Source: Gryganskiella cystojenkinii (Eukaryota; Mortierellomycota; Mortierellomycetes; Mortierellales; Mortierellaceae). Taken from it: a DNA stretch of 57,361 nucleotides. A model generated the notes under the pieces. The model made no database searches. It saw only the letters and a program-made list of their open reading frames with translations, and had not been told where the DNA came from. Numbering within the stretch: position 1 is the stretch's first letter; each line of letters begins with the position of its first letter. Below, in pieces: positions 24,896 through 35,656 of the stretch. The DNA lies in contig JAAAIG010000147.1 in NCBI GenBank assembly GCA_015852425.1, forward strand, positions 1-57,361, written 5' to 3'. The position numbers and the translations under genes are program-made.

Positions 24896-26506
24896 ATGCC
24901 TTCTCCGCTTGGTATCCCCGAAATCCTCTGTCTCATCACGCGGTACTTGACCCAGCAACAGCTAACGACTTGCGTGTGCGTATCGCAAGATTGGAACCTT
25001 CTGTTTGGTGGTTTCGTCTGGCGCGACCTGAAGGTCGTCCCTCTCAAAGATCCCGGTACCATCTCTCTGCCCTGGAAGACCGTGGAACGAAACCTGAATG
25101 ACATTGAAGTTCTCGATTTCAGGTCTTTGGAAGACTGCTACCCAGATCGCCCATATAGTGATCGCGTTCGCGTCGAGCGCGCTGATTTTGAACGCTGGGA
25201 CTGTCCATACCTCAAGAGTCTCAGTTTCCGTATGGACGTCTATCGTACTCTTGGACAACCCGATCCTATCCTCCGTTACCCGATGCTTACACATTTGGAC
25301 TTTGGTTCTGTCGAATATATCACGGGTCTTCATAACGGCACCATTTGGTCCGCCGCAGCTTCCTGTCCATTGCTCCAGTCCCTTTCGGTAACCAAAGTCG
25401 ATCTTGTCTCCAGGGACTGGTCTCATTTCTATGCACTGTGGTCTCGTCTCCGCCGTCTTCATCTGCGCAAGTTGGGCATCCACACAAGGAATATCTTTGT
25501 GGGCAATGGACTTGTTATCTCTGGAGCTCCAGAGACCTTCTTTCAAGGTCTGGGTCCCTCCAAACTTCAAGAATTAGGACTCTTTGACCTCCATGGTCTG
25601 AACGGGATCAACGGTCAACTCTGGTTTCTGAGTCAGTGTCCGGAACTCGAGAGATTTCTCTGGCATCATTCTTCTCGGATTCAAGGTGATCGAAAAAGCC
25701 TTGGTGAACATCTTGCGACGCGAACCTCGGACTGCCCTAGACTCGTCCATGTGTCACTAAATGTCTCGTCGCGATTTTACGTGGCGACAGACGATCATCT
25801 TTTGCCGCTCTTGCTCGCCAAAAGAAATTTTCGCTCATCTCTACAACCTCTTCAAGAGTTGATTCTCCATGGAAACGTGTTTGGGACTCAATCCGATATT
25901 GAGCTTCGAACCCACGCCCATGCGTCAACACTCCGGATCCTAGAGTTGAAAAACCTGACCAGGTTAACAAGCTATGCGGCGCACAGGCTGCTGTGTCAGC
26001 TACCAAACCTGGAAGCCTTCTCTGCACCGCATCTTTACAACGACGATATGCAATACGAGAGCGAATACCGCCCTTGGGTTTGTACACGTCTGAATCGATT
26101 GTGGGTCGGACTGGCTTGGAGGCATAATATGGTTAATAGCAGTTCGAGTTATGGTCTTTTCAGGCGACTGGGTATGCTCACGGAACTCCGATCACTTACA
26201 GTGTCGAGGTATGCGATGCATGGTGAACCGCATAGAGGTTACTACCATGTTGGGTCTTCTCCGTTCGGCCGTGCGCTTCGGTCACTGGACGAGCTGACTC
26301 AACTGGAGAGTTTCGATCTGACGGATACAAAGCAAGCGTTCACGAAGGAAGACGTGGTTTGGATGGCAGACCACTGGCTCTCGCTGAGATTTGTCACTGG
26401 CTCTCTCCATTTCGATGCAGATAATGATGGGCTATTGAGGGCGATCTTGGAGGATCGTGGGATTCGTCAACAGCCTGATCGTCCGACTCCGATCCGGATC
26501 TGTTGA
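24896..26506 (+). CDS. F-box-like/LRR protein, copy C
   Basis: Single exon, 536 residues. F-box-like motif MPSPLGIPEILCLITRYLTQ, then QQLTTCVCVSQDWNLLFGGF. LRR blocks include LRRLHLRKLGIHTRN and LQELGLFDLHGLNGING, plus the FLWHHSS motif that recurs in copies D and E and in the pseudogenes. C-terminal signature: YRPWVCTRLNRLWVGLAW, DVVWMADHWLSLRFVTGSLH, DRGIRQQ. Its 3' part shares a 26-bp stretch (26135-26160) exactly with 32500-32525, where it abuts a duplicated segment. Confidence 0.85.
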   Translation: MPSPLGIPEILCLITRYLTQQQLTTCVCVSQDWNLLFGGFVWRDLKVVPLKDPGTISLPWKTVERNLNDIEVLDFRSLEDCYPDRPYSDRVRVERADFERWDCPYLKSLSFRMDVYRTLGQPDPILRYPMLTHLDFGSVEYITGLHNGTIWSAAASCPLLQSLSVTKVDLVSRDWSHFYALWSRLRRLHLRKLGIHTRNIFVGNGLVISGAPETFFQGLGPSKLQELGLFDLHGLNGINGQLWFLSQCPELERFLWHHSSRIQGDRKSLGEHLATRTSDCPRLVHVSLNVSSRFYVATDDHLLPLLLAKRNFRSSLQPLQELILHGNVFGTQSDIELRTHAHASTLRILELKNLTRLTSYAAHRLLCQLPNLEAFSAPHLYNDDMQYESEYRPWVCTRLNRLWVGLAWRHNMVNSSSSYGLFRRLGMLTELRSLTVSRYAMHGEPHRGYYHVGSSPFGRALRSLDELTQLESFDLTDTKQAFTKEDVVWMADHWLSLRFVTGSLHFDADNDGLLRAILEDRGIRQQPDRPTPIRIC

Positions 26507-26704
26507 AAAAAAAGGAGAAAGGAACCAGGAAGAAGAGACAGTGTTCTGATTTCTCCCTTATGGAGGCGTCGATTGGAAGCGCATAATATTGTTAGAGATG
26601 CAGTGCTTATTTAATACATTCATTGTCTTTCCAACAAAGGTTCATCTCTTTCTGTCACATCACAATTCTTTTTCATCACGATTCAAACAGAAACGAACAA
26701 AAAA

Positions 26705-27061
26705 ATGCACTCGCCATTCGACCTTTCAGAGATCAGACATCTAATTACTATTTCATTGTCGCGTCATTCACCACCCGCGTCCGCGTCGCACACGCATGAC
26801 ACGTACATTTTCCTGAATACATCTAGAGTGAACTGAGGATTACACCTGGGTCTCGAGTCAATTCTCTGGCACCACGGTCGCGGCGAGAACGAGGGTGATC
26901 GATACGACCTCGGACGGCATCTTATCAATCGATTCCAGAATTGTCCTCGACTTGTATGGTTGTCCTTGAAGGTCTATTTTATCCCATTGAAGAACGAGCT
27001 GGCCAAGTTTTAACCCTGAGAATTAATCCTCCAGCGAAACTCGAGTCCTGACTGTAACAGG
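26705..27061 (+). pseudogene. F-box/LRR pseudogene with internal deletion
   Basis: Opens with ATG and MHSPFDLSEIRHLIT, a clear family N-terminus, then loses frame after about 16 codons. From about 26857 a mid-gene fragment reads LWHHGRGENEGDRYD... NCPRLVWLSLKV and stops at TAA after LAKF, matching the FLWHHS...CPRLV part of copy C. The F-box tail and first LRRs are missing, so a deletion joined the two pieces. Most of it (26744-27061) is duplicated at 32526-32845. Confidence 0.8.
26744..27061 (+). repeat. Duplicated ~320-bp F-box pseudogene segment, copy 1
   Basis: Closely matches 32526-32845 over its full length with scattered substitutions and a few single-base indels, in direct orientation. 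Shared landmarks are CATTGTCGCGTCATTCACCA near the start and TAACCCTGAGAATTAATCC near the end. Confidence 0.88.
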
Positions 27062-27066
27062 AAGCA

Positions 27067-27639
27067 CTCGCCAGTTGTCATCTCAGACCCCCGGGCTATA
27101 CGAAGTACTTTCCGATCTCCAGGATCCCGCCATAATTCTCAAAAAAGGTGTTGAATTGCTCGAAAGTGAAGTCTCTAGGGACATGTCGCAGGTTGAGTTT
27201 AGTAACAAGGGTGTTGATGGACGCAATTTTGATGCCTTCGATCAGAGGCGTTTCCTCTTTTCCAGGTCGTCAATGGTCGCGTTCAGAGTGTAACCTGTTC
27301 TTGTTGGGTGGGCCATTCGTGTGGGTGATGGGAATGTCGAGGGTCTCGGTGATGATGTCGATCACGGCGTCGGGTTTGAAGACGCTACATCGGGGCTGGG
27401 ATCGCAAAAGTGATGGATCCTTCATTGGGAGTCCGTACAGGTAAATTCAAATTTGCAGCATCTTGGCGTTTTAAAATGGTTTTGCATCTCTTCGTCCATT
27501 CAGGAGGACTAGAGGAGGGTTCAGAGGTGGATTTGTTTTTAGCTGTATCGGCATACGAGCCTCGAGATTGAGTACAATTAGAATTGCCGCTGCCAAGAGG
27601 GGCGCCTTTACCAGACACTTCAATAACTGAGTGGTTCAT
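27067..27639 (-). pseudogene. Transposable-element ORF fragment, decayed
   Basis: Read leftward from 27639: MNHSVIEVSGKGAPLG..., then GSYADTAKNKS, PEWTKRCKTILKRQ and GSITFAIPAPM to a stop near 27385. The next frames continue as VFKPDAVIDIITETLDIPITHTNG and, after another shift, LIEGIKIASINTLVTKL and FTFEQFNTFFENYG, ending near 27100. The pieces look like one protein broken by at least two frameshifts and stops. The low-complexity N-terminus with SYADTAK resembles gag/ORF1-like proteins of retroelements and may be related to the ORF at the left edge. No reverse transcriptase is nearby. The family is uncertain. Confidence 0.45.
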
Positions 27640-27867
27640 GTAAAGAAGTTTGCTCTATTGTTCATGTAACATAATAAACTCTTCCCAACAAAACGACAGA
27701 ATCGGCGGCAAATTCTCAAAGTTTTCTTGTTCTTTTTGTCCCCCCTCTCGTTCTTTTCTTCATACAACTCATTCTTCATCCTAAGTTCATCTTCCCAAGA
27801 ACCCAACCCATACCCTTCAACTTTCAACGTTTCAACAGTCTCGTTTTACGCACAACATCACTTCACA

Positions 27868-29164
27868 ATGGACGACGGCATCCAACACTCGTCATCGTCG
27901 CCAAGTAACTTGCGCCAGCCAAGTATTCGTTCTTTCTTTCAGCCCAAAGAACTGCCCCAGAGAGCTATACGTGCTCTTTTGCCACCAAGCTCATCAAGCA
28001 AAGGCAAGGACATCAAAGAGCCGGCTTCAGCAAGATTACGACAAAGACAGCCTTTGCCCCCGACCATCAACCTTTCCTCTTCATCATCTTCAACACCGCA
28101 CTCCTTTATCGAGCTCTCTGATGACGAGGATATGTTGGATGATGAGCAACCGCCTCCAAGTGCCTTAAATCTGGACTCGCCGTCAAATGAAATGTCCTTG
28201 TTCTCTGACAGTGGCCTGGATATGATCGATCCTCAGATTCGCCAATCATTACCGGCACCAACACCAACTACAGCTAAACGCGATACACGACTCGACCCTG
28301 CTGTGCCAACCAAAATTGTCTCGAAGTGCGACCTGACAACAAAGGCTATTGGAACGGACGACAGAAAGATTCTCATGGGCCAAGGTGTTACAAGACGACA
28401 AATCGACGGCGTTATCCAGGGTGAGAGGATAAAAGCTCGAAACAAAAGTCTGCCGCATGCCAACAAGCCTGTACCACTCTCCGGCGACCTACGAAATCTT
28501 GTAGTGTCCTTTTGTGATCCGATCACCAAGAAAATCAGCGAGGCAAACAAGAAAATCCTCGTTGACAAAGGCGCGTCAAGAGTGCAAATCAGCCGTGTTA
28601 TATCCTGTGAGAAGCAGAAGGCCCAAGGCGAAGAGCAAGTGGGCCGCCGTGACTCTGGTCATCGGATCGACCCTGAGCTACGGGCCCTGGTAGTCTCCAA
28701 GATTGATGCCAATCACCAAGACCATAAAAACAGACGACCGAAAGTATCTCAAGGACCAAGGTGTTACTGGACAACAAATTCATAGCATCATCCAAGCTGA
28801 GAAGAAAAAGAATATCAGACTCAGTCAACCGCGACACATCCCTTAAGATCGAGCAGCGCTTGCTGCTGCGTTCGATCCTGTTTCGAGCACAGTGGACAAG
28901 GACAAGATCAAAGAGGTCAAGATCAAATTCAACCTCACCACATCCCAGGTCAATAACCGACTCGCTGTTATCAAGAGACAGGCAGCAAGAAATCGATCTC
29001 CGGTCCCGCAAGGCCAGTCGAACCAACAACCAGAAACCAGCAGCACCCAAGGAATCGCACCTGCGATGAAGCGGAAGAGTAGTGACGAACAGGGTGCCAG
29101 CTCGTCATTGTCCAACAAACGCCAACGGCAACTTATTCCCGACTCGGAGATTGTAGCAGGATGA
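27868..29164 (+). pseudogene. PIP-box protein with four HTH-like repeats, frameshifted
   Basis: The open frame from ATG 27868 starts MDDGIQHSSSSPSNLR and has QPSIRSFF at residues 17-24, a textbook PCNA-interacting PIP box. A Ser/Pro-rich acidic linker (IELSDDEDMLDDE) follows. Then come repeats of about 60 residues with the shape L..LVVSKxD..TK.I...D.KIL..QGV.R.QI..VI..EK.KA: about 28290-28440, 28480-28626, 28668-28830 and 28860-28990. Repeat 3 is broken by a one-base shift near 28706-28713; after it the correct frame runs to TAA at 28844-28846, past which repeat 4 is still in frame. The end is basic (MKRKSSDEQ, NKRQRQL). The repeats could be helix-turn-helix DNA-binding units of a replication-linked protein. 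An unusual intron cannot be excluded. Confidence 0.55.
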
Positions 29165-29579
29165 TCGACAGAAGATCTGGTCAAGATTAACGACATCGCC
29201 AAATGCAAGCGCAATCAGCAAGAGCATTGGAATCATTGGACCGTCAGTATCGGTGAAAAAGTTGTAGAAGCCGAACTGGAAATACGGAGGTAAAAAGCCC
29301 TAACTAGAAAACCCTATACAACCCCTTGGGACCCTTCCCCCCCCCCCCCCCCCGGGTACATATAAACTGACATCCTATTATTTTTTATACTCTGATCATA
29401 GAACCCGTGCCATTCGTTTGGTCCTCGCCTTTGTCGGAGTCAATTTACAACCTCGAAACGACACCTCCTTGCACACAAAGTCACCCCTTGGAGTCGCTCA
29501 TCTTGGGGGGTTTCTGGAACAAATATCCGTCGACCTTTGGGATCTAATACGCATCAGCAAAGAATGCCCACTCCGTTGA
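29165..29579 (+). pseudogene. Exon-like remnants after the PIP-box gene
   Basis: Directly after the previous stop, another frame reads STEDLVKINDIAKCKRNQQ to AELEIRR at 29289. A GT-AG intron (29290-29401) containing a run of 17 C would then join in phase to TRAIRLVLAFVGVNLQP...IRISKECPLR, stopping at 29577-29579. Splice sites and phase look genuine, so this was once coding. Whether it is the 3' end of the PIP-box gene or a separate gene is unclear. Confidence 0.4.
29337..29353 (+). repeat. Poly-C run of 17
   Basis: Seventeen consecutive C followed by GGG, inside a predicted decayed intron. Such G/C homopolymers are rare in this AT-leaning intergenic sequence and are length-unstable in sequencing. 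Confidence 0.9.
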
Positions 29580-29655
29580 TGAGTCGTGAACATCAAGATG
29601 AGTCGGAGGCAAACGTCCCGAAGTCGAGGGTATCCAATAGCCACAAGTCGTTTTA

Positions 29656-30527
29656 GTCGGTGCTCGATCAATTGCCCGAGCTTGCTTCTATAAACCATGA
29701 GAACTTGACCGAGGCTGTGCAGGATGTCTTTGGTATCAAGGTATGTCCTCAACTCACCTATTACAACCATCCACAACCCTTCCTGAAACCACAGCTAATA
29801 AGCAACCAGATTCAGCACAAGAACTCCACTATCGCCACCATGCACCTGGAGGTCGATGACAATAGTAGGAGTGGTCTTGAACGATATCTTATCACGAAGG
29901 CACAGCCCTCGCTCCAGCTCTCACCATGTCTTTTGGAACCAATCCCATTAACTGACATTTCTTTATTTAATTTATTTTTTGTTCGTTCATCCTTACTTGA
30001 AATTTAATAGGGTGCCACCAGCGAAACCCCTGCCCCAGCTGTCTGTATAGATACATATCTATTAACCGCAAACATGGATCTCTTACAATGTTATCGGTGC
30101 AAGAAACCGATAACATCGTCATGCCCGAAGACTCCCTCAATCCAAAGAGTCTCGTGAGCGACGCCTCTGGGATCATCCAAGAGTTTGGATACTAGCTGTG
30201 CCGACCTGTTGTCCTAGAAGGTGGACATACTATCCTTGCAACCCCGTCGGTCAAGTTGATAGTAAGGACAAAGGACCCACCTTTGTCGCCGAGCTTGTAA
30301 TACACGACACCGTTTTTGACGGCGTTCGAGAAGATGAGGGAGATGGTCGAATCGACCTGTCGAACTGGGACGTCATCGACACAGATTCAAGCGAGGAAGA
30401 CACGGATTTAAGCGAGGATGACGGGGATTCAAGCCAGGATGACGTGGATTTGACTAAGAATGAAGTTGATTCGCCTCCCAAGAACATTCCAACTCCGAAA
30501 TTTACGTTGAACTTGGTGACGGTGTGA
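29656..30527 (+). pseudogene. Decayed coding fragments ending in an acidic repeat tail
   Basis: Fragments in changing frames look coding: LDQLPELASINHENLTEAVQ to FGIK before a GTATGT donor (29660-29740), IQHKNSTIATMHLEVDDNS (29811-29900), and MLSVQETDNIVMPEDSLNP (30089-30195). The last open frame, 30198-30527, includes TFVAELVIHDTVFDGVRED and an acidic stretch of three imperfect tandem units (SSEEDTDL, SEDDGD, SSQDDVDL), ending TPKFTLNLVTV. Stops and frame changes between the pieces mean no intact gene. I do not recognise the protein. Confidence 0.35.
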
Positions 30528-31451
30528 TGTTACGAACTTAGGTTGGGGATCTCTGTCGCTCAGCGGAAACAAGGGCAGATGCAAGCAACGTCAAAGGGAA
30601 AGGGGATTGCTTGCATGGGGGAGGATTGAAAGTACAAAGGGACTACTTATCAGAGAGGGATGGCACCGGAATCATCATCGGGGCCAATAGTGTTGGTGGG
30701 AGACAGCAGGCACAAAGGACTGTTGGTAAGAGACAGTCGGCAAAAAGAAGGTATTGTTCAACAAGATCAAAGGTTCATGGTAAAGGTAAAAGGGAAGAAA
30801 GTTCCAAGAGCAAAGTTGCCTTTGCTCTCGCTCTTTTATTATTTCGATATTCACTGAAGGGGCGCGGTCGCATGTACTTGTGTGTTCTGGTTTCACTACA
30901 CCACATCGGTGATGGCCGAGGAGGAGTACTTCATCGTCGACAACTCTTCTGAGAAAGGTGAGGGTGAGGAAGAGGATGAGGGAGAGAATTGCCAGATCAA
31001 GGGACTCGGGATCAAGGATGAAAGGCCGAATAGTCCACCGTTAAGGGCGCACTCTTCTCCGGCCGGGGTCAGGGTCATCTTCCTTGACGCCACCACCGGT
31101 CGTGGTGAGATGGAAGAAGCAGAGCGAGGCGTTTGAGAGCCTAAGAAGGATGGCTAGTGAAGAGGACATCTTTCGAGGATTCTCGTCTTGTCGTAGGATA
31201 TTATCCACAAGGTATTATATGTGGCGATAATAAAAAACGACAACAGCTCTACATACACGCATGCTAGATACACGTACATTTTTTCCTGATACGTCTAAAC
31301 CAAAAAGCACAACACTCCCCGCGTTTGTGTCTCCAACCATGTCCTACCCGCAATCACCTTCTACTTTACCTGCTTCTCCTTCTTCTCCTTCACCTGATCC
31401 TCCTTTTCCTTCACTTTCTCCTCTTTCTCCTACTCCTTCATCTTTACCTCC
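30528..31451 (+). other. Gene-poor stretch with low-complexity ORFs
   Basis: Open frames here are low in complexity: an acidic one at 30882-31136 (EKGEGEEEDEGEN) and a Ser/Pro-rich one at 31261-31575 (TLPASPSSPSPDPPFPS). The latter starts at ACACGTACATTTTTTCCTGA, which resembles ACACGTACATTTTCCTGA in the duplicated pseudogene segment, so it may be built partly on the same repeat. None is supported as a gene. Confidence 0.4.
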
Positions 31452-32488
31452 TTATCTTACTCTATCACCTTTGGTCCTGTCGAGACAGGTAGTGGCAACA
31501 TATAATCGAATCTCGGGGAGGTTCTTTAGAAAGCGATGTCGAGGTAAGCTGAGGCGTGCAGAAAGGCTACTATGAACAACATATTCATTCGACTGCCGGA
31601 GGTTCTCAGCCTTATTGAATAAAACGGCCTCCCGATACAGAGCTGATGTATTAAACGATGTTTTTCTGGTCACCTCGCCTCCAACACCCGCGACAAGCTC
31701 GCCCGCGTTCAGGAGCCCACCTCGGAAATCTCGGAGACTAGGAAAGGTACGCAGGATCTCATGAGCCATCCAACTCTCGGTTTCATTGCTGAGATGCAAG
31801 ACCTCGAGAATATTGAAATTCAAGATCCCAATATGAGCGTCAGGAACAATCCAACGCCGGAGACCTAAGGGACAACCTCTCAAGATCTGTACCAAGATAT
31901 TGTCGCTGAGAATAATCGGGCGGTAGAGATTATTGACACTTTCGACAGACAATTCGATCGATACCAGCCCTCGTCGTAAAAAGTCTACCAACCGTACCAG
32001 GAATGGGGAACTTCCAGTGTTCTCTCTGCCTCCTAGATAACATTTGGTCATGGGCTAGACGATCGATGCAAGTTTCGGGCAGCATTCGAATAATCTCAGT
32101 TGATGTTCCCAGGACATAAACGATTGGGAACTATTTGCGGAAAGTTCTCTCAGTTTTTGAAAAGACAGGAGTCCTTTGGGTCGAAGGGCTCCTTTGTTTC
32201 AACGAGGACAGAAGGCCAACAGTTGTCCAATGTTAACGTCGTCAGCTTGGGTGCCAGAACGAGAAACCTTTAGGAAGCTGCCCTCGAGTGCAATATGTGT
32301 CATCTCTAGTGCTGTGATCCAGGGACAGGATAGGACGAGTTGTTGAAGGAGTCTTCGTGGATATCGACACAGGACAAGGCCTCATTCGAGAAACTGAGCG
32401 TGTGCAAGGCCGGGTTCTGTTGGAGGAGTCGTGCCGCGAACGAGTAGTCCTTGTCAAAGTTGCCACCGATTTCAATCTCTAGCCGCAA
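31452..32488 (-). pseudogene. LRR-type protein remnant, minus strand
   Basis: Read leftward, 32488-32306 gives MRLEIEIGGNFDKDYSFAARLLQ and ALHTLSFSNEALSC. The frame over 32051-31452 gives IGILNFNILEVLHLSNETESW, AHEILRTFPSLRDFRGGLLNAGELV and a longer tail. The spacing of Leu and the 'AHEIL..FPSLRDF' block match the LRR part of the array proteins (compare AHRLLCHLPNLESF). Frames change between the parts and no F-box start is visible, so it is dead. Its orientation is opposite to its neighbours. Confidence 0.6.
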
Positions 32489-32525
32489 GAGTTTTCGACA
32501 ATAGCAGTTCGAGTTATGGTCTTTT

Positions 32526-32845
32526 AATCACTCATTCATTGTCGCGTCATTCACCACCTGCGTCCGCGTCTCACACGCATGGCACGGACATTTTCCTGAA
32601 TTCATCTGGAGTGAACTGAGGATTGCACCTGGGTCTCGAGTCATTTCTCTGGCGCCACGTCGCGGCGAAATCGAGGGTGATCGACACGACTTTGGACGGC
32701 ATCTTATCAATCGAATCTATAATTGTGCTCGACTTGTATGGTTGTCCTTGAAGGTCCATTTTATCCCAATGAAGAGCGAGCTGGCCAAGTTTTTAACCCT
32801 GAGAATTAATCCTCCAGCGAAACTCGAGTCCTTGACTGTAACAGG
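32526..32845 (+). repeat. Duplicated ~320-bp F-box pseudogene segment, copy 2
   Basis: Second copy of 26744-27061. It begins exactly where a 26-bp match to copy C (26135-26160 = 32500-32525) ends, so the junction at 32525/32526 is chimeric. Confidence 0.88.
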
Positions 32846-33499
32846 CTTCCTGTTGGGGAGACAGTCTGTACGCCGACTTGAGACCCTATGGATCGACACT
32901 AAGGGTTCTTGACGTGAGGGACGTGATCCAGATCCACAGCCAGCAAGTCCATAGCTTGCTCTGTTCGTTCCCAAGGCTGGAATCTTTTTTCTGCCGATTT
33001 TATCGAGGACAAGGGTGTGCAAGCCGATCCTGGTCGTCCCTGGGTATGTCTGGGCTTGAAACGATTGTGGATTGGTATTGATTGGACGGGAACCTCAGTC
33101 GAGACCTTGGTATCGCCGAAGTACGAAGGGATTTTCAAGAGACTTGGAATGCTCAGAGACTTACGATCCTTAACGGTGGCGAGCTATGATCAACATCAAT
33201 CTTTTGGTGCTCCATGGGAGATGTTTGGGTTTGGTGATTATGACCAGCATCCCAAATTTGGTCTGTCGCTTCGGCTGTCCCTGGTTGATCTGGGTCACTT
33301 GGAGAAGTTGGACTTGACGGATACGAGACAAGAGTTCTCGGGGGATGTGAAGTGGATGATGGGGCACTGGCCTGCGTTAAAGTATGTCGTTGGTACTCTT
33401 TACGCGAGCCCTGAGGTCAACGTTCTGCTGAGACGGATATTGGAGGATCGAGGCGTTCGAAAGAACGTTGCTAGACTCCTGACGATCCTGATCTCTTAA
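32526..33499 (+). pseudogene. F-box/LRR pseudogene, 5'-truncated
   Basis: Lacks the F-box start. Mid-gene pieces are recognisable: NCARLVWLSLKVHFIP-type sequence near 32720-32780, then STLRVLDVRDVIQIHSQQVHSLLCSFPRLESF (32886-32990). A frame change near 33010 leads to an open C-terminal part (33017-33499), with RPWVCLGLKRLWIGIDW, DVKWMMGHWPALKYVVGTLY and DRGVRKN. The intact C-terminal frame implies the loss of function is not very old. Confidence 0.8.
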
Positions 33500-33883
33500 A
33501 CGCATGGTGGGTAGCGACACTTTTCACCAAGACCCACAGTAACGCAAGGCTGAGTCTTACAAAGACAGCAACAAATATGACGAAGCCGTCACGGTGTGTC
33601 TGTGTAACCGCAATAAAACATAAGACCCCCTCTGGAACTGTTCCCACGATATCTATTTTTGCATGATGAAGGCACAGTGCGCAAGACAACGATAACTCCT
33701 GAGATACTGCTGTAAGATTGGTTCTTTTCTTTCCATTCCTTTGTTCTTTCGTTCTTATCTTTTACTCGTTCTTGCATCTCCTCTTTACCCTTCCTTCTCC
33801 AAACTTCTTCCGGCCTTTTCCTCCTGCTTTCCTTCAACTTTTTTTCATTCGGCAAAGACGAAAACTTTTTTTTTGGAAGCAGG

Positions 33884-35452
33884 ATGTCATCTCTATTCAC
33901 TTACAGCGAAATCCGGAAATTCATTGCTCAATACCTTTCACAGCAAGATCTGGCAATCTGCGCTCGAGTGTCTCACAGTTGGCACGAGTTCTTTGAGTGC
34001 TTTGTCTGGCGCAGCCTTAAGGTGGTCGAGGACGAGTCTCCTGGAGTTGTTAGTGTGCCTTGGGCAATAATCAAATGCCATTTGGACGAGATTGAACAGG
34101 TCGATTATAGGGCCTCGCAGCGGTACGACTCTATCGAGAGATTGAACTGTCCTCGCCTCAAGAACCTCACACTTCGCCTCAACTCCTTCAACGGGCTACA
34201 AGAACATATCATCTTCCGTCACCAGACCCTCGTCCATCTGGACTTCGGCGCAAATCAATATATCACTGGAGCTCATAGCTTTACCTCGTTTTGGTCAACA
34301 GTCGCCTCCTGCTCCTCGCTTAGGTCCCTCTCTGTATCCAGGGTCGATGTTGCGCCCAGGTCTTGGGCGAGTTTCTGGTCCATTTGGTCACGCCTCACAA
34401 TTCTCCACCTGCGCGAATTGGGGATCCATACGTGGTATGAGAACGTGGCCGGCGCTGTCCCGGCCTCGGGTCCTAAATCCTTTTTCCAGGGCAGTGTCGA
34501 ATCCAGGATCCAAGAACTGGGACTCTTTGATATCCATGGATTGACAGGTATTGACAGCTACCTTTTGTTGACAAGCCTTTGTCCCAACCTGGAGACATTT
34601 CTCTGGCATCACACCAAAAAGCTCCGAGGAGGTCGAGGAGGGATGGGAGCCCTTCTTACAGATCGAACATCGACCTGCCCTCGACTTGTCAATTTTTCTT
34701 TAAAAGTCAAGTCCTCGACCACGAACGATGAACTCCTCCCTTTCCTGACCGCAAGACTGGTTCATGCTTCCCCGATCAAGGAGTTGAATGTCGGAGGGAA
34801 CGCCGTTGGACTTCGATCTGGAATGGAACTGTTGGAACGTGATGGGTCCAGTCTCAGGATCTTGGAGTTGAAGGATTGCCCCGGAGTGAGCAGTGTGATG
34901 GCACATCGATTGCTCTGTCATTTACCAAACCTCGAATCCTTCTCGGCACCGCTGCTTCAAGACTGGGATGTAAAATTCGACCACCAACGGTCCTGGGCTT
35001 GTTTAGGGCTGAAGAAACTATGTCTTGGTCTCCATTGGATGGGCACCTCGGCCGCGCAGGTGCCCTCGCCCACTACTGACCGTGGTCTCTTCAAGAGACT
35101 GGATAAACTTGGATCGTTGAGGTCGCTCACGGTGACAAAGTATCAGTTCCATCAAAGTGACTCTCTCCAAGATGCCTATGCCACCTCGAATCCGACTTTT
35201 GGTCAAGTACTCCAATCCTTACCTGGCCTGGTTCGCTTAGAGACATTGGATATGACGGATACGAATCAAGCCTTCACCGAGCAAGATGTGTTATGCATCA
35301 CAGAGAATTGGCCCTTGCTGAAAAGTATTGTCGGTACCCTCCATGTGAGCCCTGAGATCGACGTTCGGCTGAGAAAGATGTTTGAGGACCGAGGTGTCCG
35401 TAAGAACGTTGCTCAACCCGGGACGGTCCTGATCTGTGGAATGAATGATTAG
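33884..35452 (+). CDS. F-box-like/LRR protein, copy D
   Basis: Single exon, 522 residues. N-terminus MSSLFTYSEIRKFIAQYLSQ then QDLAICARVSHSWHEFFECF. LRR body includes LTILHLRELGIHTWY and IQELGLFDIHGLTGIDS, then FLWHHTKKLRGG. The stretch SSLRILELKDCPGVSSVMAH...LCHLPNLESFSAPLLQDWDV is nearly identical in copy E, so D and E are recent duplicates. C-terminal signature: RSWACLGLKKLCLGLHW, DVLCITENWPLLKSIVGTLH, DRGVRKN. The leader is CT-rich with a poly-T run just before the ATG. Confidence 0.87.
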   Translation: MSSLFTYSEIRKFIAQYLSQQDLAICARVSHSWHEFFECFVWRSLKVVEDESPGVVSVPWAIIKCHLDEIEQVDYRASQRYDSIERLNCPRLKNLTLRLNSFNGLQEHIIFRHQTLVHLDFGANQYITGAHSFTSFWSTVASCSSLRSLSVSRVDVAPRSWASFWSIWSRLTILHLRELGIHTWYENVAGAVPASGPKSFFQGSVESRIQELGLFDIHGLTGIDSYLLLTSLCPNLETFLWHHTKKLRGGRGGMGALLTDRTSTCPRLVNFSLKVKSSTTNDELLPFLTARLVHASPIKELNVGGNAVGLRSGMELLERDGSSLRILELKDCPGVSSVMAHRLLCHLPNLESFSAPLLQDWDVKFDHQRSWACLGLKKLCLGLHWMGTSAAQVPSPTTDRGLFKRLDKLGSLRSLTVTKYQFHQSDSLQDAYATSNPTFGQVLQSLPGLVRLETLDMTDTNQAFTEQDVLCITENWPLLKSIVGTLHVSPEIDVRLRKMFEDRGVRKNVAQPGTVLICGMND

Positions 35453-35656
35453 ATGGGGCGCTTTATTGCCCGAGACCCGAAAACGGCACATAATAACAGT
35501 CTTTCGCCATGGCGAAGTCACCGCAATTAAAAACTTTTTTTTTTTTTTTTTGCGTGAAAGAACAGTGCGCCATGACTGCATGATATTTATCTCTTCTTGC
35601 TCCTCCTTCAAATCCCCTCTACTTCAACTTTCATTCGGCAGCAGACTTTGAACCCG

